Part shown: piece by piece, positions 1-6,868 of the stretch
How positions within the stretch are numbered: position 1 is the first letter of the stretch
Layout of the letters: each line of letters starts with the position of its first letter
NCBI GenBank assembly: GCA_903829015.1
Contig: CAIKOJ010000143.1
Location: 1 to 42,151, forward strand
From: an uncultured Bacteroidota bacterium
Lineage (GTDB): Bacteria; Bacteroidota; Bacteroidia; Chitinophagales; Chitinophagaceae
Direction: 5' to 3'
Length of the DNA stretch: 42,151 bases
Notes under the pieces: model-generated
Databases searched by the model: none
Seen by the model: the letters and a program-made list of their open reading frames with translations, nothing else
Told to the model about the DNA's origin: nothing
Program-made: the position numbers and the translations under genes

Positions 1-1
1 A

Positions 2-2494
2 AACGGTGCCAGCAACGTTACTGGTTATACCTGGACAGGACCGGTAGCTATTACAAGTTCTACGAGTGCGGCTGCAACTGTGCCCTCAACTACTACGGCT
101 GCGTCAGGCACATTTACAGTAACAGTAGTTAATGGTGCTGGATCAGGTTGTACAGCAAATTATACAACCACTGCAACAGTTAATCCGGTACCAAGTGCGG
201 CTCCAAGCAGCAACACACCAATGTGTGTTGGCGGTACTATTTCACTGACCGCAAATCCTGCGGGTGGTGCAACTGTATATACATGGAGCGGCGCGAGCTT
301 ATCTTCTACAACTGCTCAGAATCCTACAGCTACACCAACGGTTACTACAACTTATTCATTAACAGTTACTAATGGTAGTGGTTTACCGGGTTGCAGTCCT
401 TCTACAGTTTATACTACCACAGTTACTGTAAATAGCATACCTACCGCAAGTCCATCAAATAACGGACCAACGTGTAGTGGTACTACTGTTACATTATCGG
501 CCAATCCGGCAGGTAGTGCTAATACATATGTTTGGAGTGGGCCGAGTCTGGCATCTACAACTGCGCAGAACCCAACTGCTACCCCAACTGTAACTGCCAC
601 CTATTCGTTAACTGTTAGTTTTGGCACCGGTAACCCAGGCTGTAGTCCGTCTACAGTTTATACAACTACTGTAACTGTGATTGCGATAGGACGATGGAAT
701 GGATCTGTGGATACTAACTGGGCAAACGGCAGTAACTGGTGCGGAAGCGTGCCGATAGCAACTACTGATGTAGTGATACCGTGCAGTATCACAAATTACC
801 CGGTGATCAGCTCAGGAACTTACCCAAGTAACAATATAACTATTCAAACGGGAGCATCGTTGAAAGTTAGCGGTGGCACTCTACAGATTGCCGGAGCCAT
901 AAGCAATTCCGGTACGTTCAACGTAACCAATGGTGGTATTGAGTTTAACGGGTCTTCGGCTCAGTCTATTCCTTCAGGTGTTTTTTCAAGCAATTCAATT
1001 AAGAACCTAACTACCAACAATTCTGCCGGTGTAACACTGGGTGGTACTTTGAATATCTCGGGTATTTTGAAAGCAACAACAGGTACTTTCAGCTCGGGAG
1101 GGTATGTTACTTTGTTGTCTACCTCGGCACAAACGGCGTTGATAGATGGCAGTGGAGCCGGATCTGTAACAGGTACTGTAACCATGCAACGCTATCTGGA
1201 CTCCAGCTTTGGGTATCGTTATATCAGTTCGCCATTCGTAGCTGCTACCAACAGCCAATTGTCTTCCTATGTAAATCTGTCGGCTACATTCCCTGCTTTG
1301 TATAGCTACGACGAGGACTTGAATTACAACGGCTGGATCAAAGATACAGTGCTCACCGATACTTTGAAACCGATGTACGCCTACGCTGCCAATTTTGGTA
1401 ACTCATTTTCTAATTCTACTTACCAATTGTCGGGTACGGTAAATAATGGTTCAATGTCACGCACATTGTATAATCATAACCAAACGTACACTCAGGGCTT
1501 TAACTTTATTGGCAACCCATATCCTTCACCAATAGACTGGACAGCATCCAGCGGTTGGACTAAAACCAATATTGACAATGCCGTATATTTTTTTAACCAT
1601 GGTGATACCAATCAGTATTACGGTCGTTACAGTTCTTATATCGGCGGGGTATCCAGCGATGGTATAGCTAATAATATCATACCGGCCATGCAGGGCTTCT
1701 TCGTCCATGTGAGTACCGGTTCGTTCCCGGTTACTGGTACCCTCGGTTTCTCGAATGCTGTGAGGACTACCAATCTTACACCGCATTATTTTAAACAGAC
1801 TAACTCAACCAGGCCGTTGGTAAGGATTAATGCAGGTTATTCGTCAGACCAAAGGAATGCAGATCCGGCTGTAATTTATTTTGATGAGCATGCAACTGCC
1901 GATTTCGACAGGGAATTGGATGCGCTTAAATTGATGAACACAGCAGCTGATGTGCCAAATCTGTATTCGGTTTCAGGTGATGCTGCGAACATGACGATCC
2001 AGGCATTGCCTACACTTGCAGACCAGCCGATCTATGTTCCATTGGGTTTGCAAACGCAAGTTGACGGGACAATTACATTCAGCGCAGGAAGTATTGAGAA
2101 CATTCCTTCCGCTACCCATGTTTGGTTCTACGATGCGAAATCAGGACAGGGACAGGATTTGAGGGTTGATAAAAACTACTCGATCCAGCTACCCGCCGGG
2201 AAATATGAAAACAGGTTCTACCTTGAATTTACTACCGGTGACCTTATTCATATTGGTGGCTCCGGCGGCGAATTAAATGCCTATACATCGGGAGGTAGTT
2301 TGTTTGTATATATGACCGGCGGCGAAGGAGATCTGGCTATAACAAATATGGCAGGACAGGTGATTTACAGGCAGCCATTGGCAGGCACCGGCTATCAGGA
2401 AGTAAAATTATCGGTGAGTTCAGGAGTATACATTGCTACACTTTATTCAAAGGTGGGTAAGCAATCTAAAAAATTATTTGTAGGCAACGACTAA
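2..2494 (+). CDS. Large T9SS cargo/adhesin-like surface protein, 5' end outside window
   Basis: The frame is open from the first bases of the window, so the N-terminus and signal peptide lie upstream. The visible part is about 830 residues. It starts with Thr/Ser/Val-rich PKD/Ig-like modules, including two closely related 83-residue repeats (182-679) with a YTWSG/YVWSG core and shared NPTATPTVT and GCSPSTVYTTTVTV stretches. A module beginning RWNGSVDTNWANGSNW follows, of a kind common in Bacteroidota surface proteins next to beta-helical regions, then a long beta-rich segment. The last 75 or so residues look like a type A T9SS sorting domain (LAITNMAGQVIYRQPL, then SGVYIATLYSKVGKQSKKLFV). The protein is therefore probably exported by Sec, carried across the outer membrane by T9SS and anchored or released. 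Its ligand is unknown. It ends 7 bp before the DUF4402 gene, suggesting co-transcription. Alternative: a plain structural surface protein. Confidence 0.85.
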   Translation, partial: NGASNVTGYTWTGPVAITSSTSAAATVPSTTTAASGTFTVTVVNGAGSGCTANYTTTATVNPVPSAAPSSNTPMCVGGTISLTANPAGGATVYTWSGASLSSTTAQNPTATPTVTTTYSLTVTNGSGLPGCSPSTVYTTTVTVNSIPTASPSNNGPTCSGTTVTLSANPAGSANTYVWSGPSLASTTAQNPTATPTVTATYSLTVSFGTGNPGCSPSTVYTTTVTVIAIGRWNGSVDTNWANGSNWCGSVPIATTDVVIPCSITNYPVISSGTYPSNNITIQTGASLKVSGGTLQIAGAISNSGTFNVTNGGIEFNGSSAQSIPSGVFSSNSIKNLTTNNSAGVTLGGTLNISGILKATTGTFSSGGYVTLLSTSAQTALIDGSGAGSVTGTVTMQRYLDSSFGYRYISSPFVAATNSQLSSYVNLSATFPALYSYDEDLNYNGWIKDTVLTDTLKPMYAYAANFGNSFSNSTYQLSGTVNNGSMSRTLYNHNQTYTQGFNFIGNPYPSPIDWTASSGWTKTNIDNAVYFFNHGDTNQYYGRYSSYIGGVSSDGIANNIIPAMQGFFVHVSTGSFPVTGTLGFSNAVRTTNLTPHYFKQTNSTRPLVRINAGYSSDQRNADPAVIYFDEHATADFDRELDALKLMNTAADVPNLYSVSGDAANMTIQALPTLADQPIYVPLGLQTQVDGTITFSAGSIENIPSATHVWFYDAKSGQGQDLRVDKNYSIQLPAGKYENRFYLEFTTGDLIHIGGSGGELNAYTSGGSLFVYMTGGEGDLAITNMAGQVIYRQPLAGTGYQEVKLSVSSGVYIATLYSKVGKQSKKLFVGND
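182..679 (+). repeat. Two tandem 249-bp coding repeats (83-residue Ig/PKD-like modules)
   Basis: Two consecutive in-frame units of 249 bp lie at about 182-430 and 431-679. The translated units share long identical stretches such as STTAQNPTATPT and GCSPSTVYTTTVTV, with divergence concentrated in short loops. This points to intragenic duplication, and the true copy number may be higher upstream of the window. Confidence 0.8.
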
Positions 2495-2501
2495 GGAAAT
2501 T

Positions 2502-3020
2502 ATGAAAGGCGGATCTTATACCAAAATAAAGGCGGTTGTCACAAATATTGTGGTAATGATCCTGCTTTTTTCTGTGCGTGCAGATGCGCAGCAGCCTCCA
2601 CCGCGTCCAATATCGGTTACATGGAATCCGGCGTTTGGTCTGCGTTTCGGTGCATTTTTTACATCTACTTCGGGTGGCACGGTTGTGGTAAGTCCTGCCG
2701 GTACCAGGTCAGCTACGGGAAGTATTGTGCTGGCAGCCCTGGGATTTACCTACGGTGCAGCCAGCTTTGATGTTTTGGCTACACCGGGTACGCGTATAAC
2801 TATTGTAAATGGTCCGGATGTAACCCTAAGTGGAAGTGCAGGAGGGTCTGTGACGTTGCATATTGGCAGTTCTTCGCCATCATCGCCTTACGTAACTACG
2901 GCCGTACCACCGGCTACAAATACGGTTACCATCGGCGGAACTCTGACAGTTGGCGGTGCGGTATCTAGTCCGGCCGGATCTTACTCAGGTTCTTTTTACG
3001 TAACTTTTTTCCAGGAATAA
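2502..3020 (+). CDS. DUF4402 domain protein, possible fibre subunit
   Basis: The 172-residue secreted protein has a signal peptide (hydrophobic residues about 10-27, cleavage near ADA-QQ). The mature part matches the DUF4402 pattern: an N-terminal strand (PISVTWNPAFGLRFGAF), GGTVVVSPAGTRSATG, a central beta region with Gly-rich turns, and a C-terminal VTIGGTLTVGG...GSYSGSFYVTFFQE. DUF4402 proteins are all-beta secreted proteins, in other phyla often found near usher/chaperone genes; that association is from family knowledge and could not be searched here. The alternating hydrophobic C-terminal strand ending in aromatics resembles pilin subunits. The gene lies 7 bp after the adhesin and 26 bp before the usher-like gene, so the three probably form one operon. 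There is no T9SS domain and no lipobox. A role as fibre subunit is inference. Confidence 0.75.
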   Translation: MKGGSYTKIKAVVTNIVVMILLFSVRADAQQPPPRPISVTWNPAFGLRFGAFFTSTSGGTVVVSPAGTRSATGSIVLAALGFTYGAASFDVLATPGTRITIVNGPDVTLSGSAGGSVTLHIGSSSPSSPYVTTAVPPATNTVTIGGTLTVGGAVSSPAGSYSGSFYVTFFQE

Positions 3021-3046
3021 GCCTCACAAAACAGATGCATTTTTGA

Positions 3047-6010
3047 ATGACAAATTGTTATGACGGTTGCTATGTAAATTCCAAAAGGGGTATTAATATT
3101 GTACCTGATTTGAAGCCGACTCTATTTGTTTTTCTTTTTTTGTTCATCTCTGTTATTAGCTCTGCTCAGAAGCAGACTGATGATGTTCCCGCCGACGAAA
3201 TCATTGTGTCGCTTGAAGTTAAGGGAGTGGGTAATACAGACATTCCGGCTTTGGTGGTTAACAACACAGCCTACCTTGCCGTTACAAATGTCTTTGATTT
3301 CATAAAATTCCGAAATGTTCAGGCTGCATCGCTGGATACTATTACCGGATTCCTGATGGATGAAAGAGATGTTTTTCTGATGGATAAGGCGAATGATAAG
3401 ATATTTTATCAGGGTCATGTATACGATGTTTCGAAAGATGGTTTTTTAAAGAATGACGTAGCTCTTTACCTGAATCTCAAATATTTCAAATCTATTTTCG
3501 GTATTAACGGAGAATTTTATTTCAGGCGGCTAGTCGTAACAATGTCGGCAGACTATGAATTTCCGGTGATACGTGAAAACAGAATGGCTTTTATGCGCAA
3601 GAACCTGAACAGGCTGAAAGGTGATGTGAAGGGTGATACATTGATCAGGCGGAGTCATCCGTTTTTTCATATGGGAATGGCAGACTGGGCTGTAATGTCC
3701 TCTCAGCAATCTGAGGGGGCTGACCAGACAACTGTGAACCTTGGTCTGGGTGCAGCTCTTGCAGGTGGCGAAGCGAATGTATCGCTGAACTATTACAGCC
3801 AAACGGGGCTGATCGAAAAATCGCAATACTATCAATGGAGGTACGTAAATAATGACCTCACAGCCATGCGTCAGGTTGTAGCGGGTAAGATATTTACTCA
3901 GGCAACTTCGTCGTTATATGCACCGGTAGTAGGCGTACAGGTAACCAATGCACCCACTACCTACAGACAATCTTATGGCACTTACCGGCTCAGCAATACT
4001 ACCGAGCCTAACTGGACTGTAGAGCTATACGTAAATGACGTACTAGTTGATTACACAAAGGCTGATGGATCGGGATTCTATACTTTTGATGTGCCACTGG
4101 TATACGGTTTCACAATCGTAAAGCTGAAGTTTTACGGCCCTTATGGTGAGGTGCGCACGAGCCAGCAATACATAAATATACCCTTCAATTTTCTGCCTAA
4201 AAAAGAGTTTGAATATTCTGTAAGCGGAGGGATAGTAGAGGATGGTAAAGACAGCAAGTTTTCCAGGCTTAATATGAACTATGGTGTGTCTTCCAAGATC
4301 ACTGTGGGCGGTGGCGTTGAGTACCTGTCGTCCGTAACGTCTGGTAATACAATGCCATTTGTTTCGGCCTCTTTCAGGATCGGGCCCAGAATGATGTTTG
4401 CGGGTTCATACACTTACGGTGTGCGATCCAGGGGGATATTGAGCTACCGGTTCCCAAAAGGTTTGCAGATCGATCTGGATTACATAAACTACACTCCTGG
4501 CCAGACTGCGATATATTTTAACTATCGGGACCAAAAGAAAATTATTATTACGTCACCGATTCACATGAAAAAGGTTTCACTGTTTACAAGGCTTACAGTG
4601 GACCAAATAAGTGTGCCGCTTACGCAGTATACAAATACTGAATGGTCTATTATCGGCTATTACCACAAGTTGGGAGTTAACCTCAGCTCTTATGCCTCTA
4701 TTGTTGATAACACTTTCCCTTATCTGTACAGTATTGGTTCTGTGTTCATAACGCTGCCGGCAAAGTTTCTTTTCTCTACTCAGGTGCAGTATGATTTTAA
4801 GTCGTCCAACCTGATATTTGCCAAATTTCTGTTGCAGAAACAAATCTTTGGTAAAGGATATCTTGATTTCAGTTATCAGGAGTTTTTCAACACCAATAAC
4901 CGGAATTTTCTGTTAGGCCTGCGCTACGATTTCTCATTCTCAAGGATCACCCTATCTGCACTTTCGGGCACAAACAATACCTACAGCAGGGTAGAGGCAG
5001 CATCGGGTAGTATTATTGCCGATCACAAATCAAGGTATCTAGATTTCAATAACCGAACCAATGTGGGTAAGGGCGGTATCGTTATTAAGCCGTTCCTCGA
5101 TTTGAATGCTAACGAAGTTTGGGACGCAGATGAACCAAGGGCTCCGGGGCTGAAAATCCGCATCAACGGCGGACGCATCACTTACGATGATAAGGATACT
5201 ATTATTAGGATCGTAGATCTGGAGCCTTACACAAAATACATTGTAGAGCTCGACCGATCTAGTTTTGAAACCATAACGTGGCAGATCAAAAAGAAGGTAT
5301 TCCGTGTGGAGGCGAGCCCTAATGGCTTTACAAATGTGGAGGTTCCTATTACCATATTTGGTGAGATATCAGGTACCGTAACCGTGCAGAACAAGGAAGA
5401 TGAACTACCTAAAGGGCAGGGCCAGATTACCGTATGTATATACGACAAAGACACGGTGCTTGCAGGAAAGACAATAACAGAGTCTGACGGATATTTTAGC
5501 TATCTGGGTCTGAAACCGGGTAGTTATACCGTAACTGTTGATACATCGCAGTTACGTACGCTTCATCTGTCTACCAAACCTATATTGATTGAAGTGAAGA
5601 TCAAGACCAGCAGAGACGGAGATGTTGCGGATGGTGTTGAGTTTGTTATGCGGCAGTTACCGAAAGATACGCTGCTACATACAATTTCTACTTTGCCCAA
5701 TGCCGGCATCGATGCGGGTAGCCACTCTGCTGATAGCACGCAGAAAGAGCAGTTAGTTATCGGTAAGAAAGGAAGCTATGCGATACTGGTAGAGGTTTAT
5801 GGCGAAATGGGCAGTGCTTCCGTTTTAAAATCAAAGCTCACAAGGGCATTTAATTTACCTGTGTCCATTATTCAGGATGGAGATGACTACAAAGTAGAGA
5901 TGGTAGGATTCCCCGATAGAGCTGCTGCCAAAAAATACCTGCCGAGACTAAAAGCGTTTGGATTCCCTGAAGCTTTGATCATTACGCTGAAGGAAACTGT
6001 TTTTAAATAG
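3047..6010 (+). CDS. Usher-like outer-membrane protein with Cna-B-like and SPOR domains
   Basis: 987 residues. A signal peptide (FVFLFLFISVISSAQ) follows a poorly hydrophobic N-terminal tail, so TTG at 3110 is a credible alternative start. Order: a globular N-terminal region (about 45-180); barrel strands; a plug-like module at about 295-395 (GTYRLSNTTEPNWTVELYVN, GSGFYTFDVPLVYG, LKFYGPYGEVRTSQQYI, IPFNFLP) like the usher plug/middle-domain segment where a small beta domain interrupts the barrel; further amphipathic strands to about 670; a Cna-B/SdrD-like domain with a DLNANEVWDADEP calcium-loop-like motif (about 673-775); a second carboxypeptidase-regulatory-like domain (about 772-865); and a C-terminal SPOR-like domain (about 905-987). 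Ushers assemble and secrete chaperone-bound pilus subunits through the outer membrane. The DUF4402 gene upstream fits a substrate. No PapD-like chaperone is visible in the window. Alternative: a non-usher barrel of similar topology. Confidence 0.65.
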   Translation: MTNCYDGCYVNSKRGINIVPDLKPTLFVFLFLFISVISSAQKQTDDVPADEIIVSLEVKGVGNTDIPALVVNNTAYLAVTNVFDFIKFRNVQAASLDTITGFLMDERDVFLMDKANDKIFYQGHVYDVSKDGFLKNDVALYLNLKYFKSIFGINGEFYFRRLVVTMSADYEFPVIRENRMAFMRKNLNRLKGDVKGDTLIRRSHPFFHMGMADWAVMSSQQSEGADQTTVNLGLGAALAGGEANVSLNYYSQTGLIEKSQYYQWRYVNNDLTAMRQVVAGKIFTQATSSLYAPVVGVQVTNAPTTYRQSYGTYRLSNTTEPNWTVELYVNDVLVDYTKADGSGFYTFDVPLVYGFTIVKLKFYGPYGEVRTSQQYINIPFNFLPKKEFEYSVSGGIVEDGKDSKFSRLNMNYGVSSKITVGGGVEYLSSVTSGNTMPFVSASFRIGPRMMFAGSYTYGVRSRGILSYRFPKGLQIDLDYINYTPGQTAIYFNYRDQKKIIITSPIHMKKVSLFTRLTVDQISVPLTQYTNTEWSIIGYYHKLGVNLSSYASIVDNTFPYLYSIGSVFITLPAKFLFSTQVQYDFKSSNLIFAKFLLQKQIFGKGYLDFSYQEFFNTNNRNFLLGLRYDFSFSRITLSALSGTNNTYSRVEAASGSIIADHKSRYLDFNNRTNVGKGGIVIKPFLDLNANEVWDADEPRAPGLKIRINGGRITYDDKDTIIRIVDLEPYTKYIVELDRSSFETITWQIKKKVFRVEASPNGFTNVEVPITIFGEISGTVTVQNKEDELPKGQGQITVCIYDKDTVLAGKTITESDGYFSYLGLKPGSYTVTVDTSQLRTLHLSTKPILIEVKIKTSRDGDVADGVEFVMRQLPKDTLLHTISTLPNAGIDAGSHSADSTQKEQLVIGKKGSYAILVEVYGEMGSASVLKSKLTRAFNLPVSIIQDGDDYKVEMVGFPDRAAAKKYLPRLKAFGFPEALIITLKETVFK

Positions 6011-6020
6011 GGTTTAGCTT

Positions 6021-6050
6021 ATTCGGGTTTCCACTTCGAACCGAATTTTT
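6021..6050 (+). terminator. Rho-independent terminator of the usher-like operon
   Basis: ATTCGG and CCGAAT form a 6-bp stem, with weaker pairs continuing inward, directly followed by a run of T residues. It begins 10 bp after the stop of the usher-like gene, so it probably ends the surface operon. Confidence 0.6.
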
Positions 6051-6172
6051 CAAATAAATTCTGGTTGATTGCAAAGATTTAATCTGTGCATGACCCAATT
6101 GATCCACGATTCAATCATCTTATAAACACGCGATTTCTAATTCTTTTTACAAAAGAGGGGATCTATACCACA

Positions 6173-6300
6173 TAGACTTTATAGTCCCACAAAGATTTTT
6201 TGTATAACTCCTTTAGGAGTCCAAGCTTTGTAGACGTTATCATAGTTCGTTTCGCACCCCATCGGGGTGCAACTATGCCCGTATCAGTTTTCAAAGTCTA
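6173..6300. repeat. Three-arm inverted-repeat element (REP-like or structured RNA)
   Basis: An 8-bp outer inverted repeat, TAGACTTT (6173-6180) with AAAGTCTA (6293-6300), encloses two two-part hairpins. Arm one is ACAAAG (6189-6194) with CTTTGT (6226-6231) around ACTCC-TTTA-GGAGT (6207-6220). Arm two is CATAGTT (6241-6247) with AACTATG (6271-6277) around GCACCCC-ATC-GGGGTGC (6254-6270). The near-symmetrical design resembles REP-like elements in Bacteroidota genomes but would also suit a folded RNA. It lies in the 393-bp gap between the usher terminator and the DUF2200 gene. The rest of that gap is AT-rich with no gene seen. Confidence 0.6.
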
Positions 6301-6378
6301 ACAGGGATTATTCGCCGTCGTTAGGCTAGTGGGATCTTTTATGTTTACCAATACGTTTTCCGTAATTCAATAAACTAT

Positions 6379-6386
6379 TAACTTTG
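6379..6386 (+). promoter_or_regulatory. Bacteroidota -7 promoter element for the DUF2200 gene
   Basis: TAACTTTG matches the TAnnTTTG consensus recognised by Bacteroidota primary sigma factor. It lies 17 bp before the ATG at 6404, which gives a very short leader. Confidence 0.6.
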
Positions 6387-6403
6387 GCTCAATACCAATC
6401 TAT

Positions 6404-6754
6404 ATGGATTTAGCAAGAATATTCCGAATGTCGTTTGCGAGCATCTATCCGTTGTATTTAAAGAAGGTAGAGAGAAAGGGGCATACAAAGGAAGAACTGG
6501 ACACAGTTATTTATTGGCTGACCGGGTACAATGAACAGACATTGCAAAAACAAATTGACACCAAGACCGACCTGGAGACCTTCTTCGCTCAGGCACCTCA
6601 ATTGAACGAAAACGCACCCAAGATCACCGGTATGATTTGTGGCTACCGTATTGAAGAGATCGAAGACCCGCTGATGCGTAAGATCCGCTACATGGATAAA
6701 CTTGTGGACGAAGTGGCGAAAGGCAGGGCAATGGAAAAGATATTAAGGAAATAG
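6404..6754 (+). CDS. DUF2200 family protein
   Basis: This 116-residue cytoplasmic protein is a full-length match to DUF2200. Recognisable segments are the opening IFRMSFASIYPLYLKKVERKG, then TKEELDTVIYWLTGY, LETFFAQAP, ITGMICGYRIEEIEDPLM and the closing KGRAMEKILRK. The biochemical function of the family is unknown. No signal peptide or membrane segment is present. It is monocistronic, has its own -7 element just upstream, and converges with secDF. DUF2200 genes are scattered through soil bacteria and often stand alone, which agrees with the lack of functional partners here. Confidence 0.88.
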   Translation: MDLARIFRMSFASIYPLYLKKVERKGHTKEELDTVIYWLTGYNEQTLQKQIDTKTDLETFFAQAPQLNENAPKITGMICGYRIEEIEDPLMRKIRYMDKLVDEVAKGRAMEKILRK

Positions 6755-6819
6755 GAACTCTGCGATTGTAGTGGATACTTTTATACCTCCCGCGTAAACC
6801 AGATTTGGCTGCATAAAAA

Positions 6820-6843
6820 AATCCCCCGGCATTGCGGGGGATT
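6820..6843 (-). terminator. Rho-independent terminator of secDF
   Basis: A 9-bp stem AATCCCCCG / CGGGGGATT with a 6-nt loop is flanked on its low-coordinate side by a run of A residues, so the T-tract is on the minus strand. This orientation ends secDF. On the plus strand the hairpin lacks a T-tract but may still slow transcription from the convergent DUF2200 gene. Confidence 0.8.
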
Positions 6844-6868
6844 CTATTATAAGGCAATTTAGTATTAA

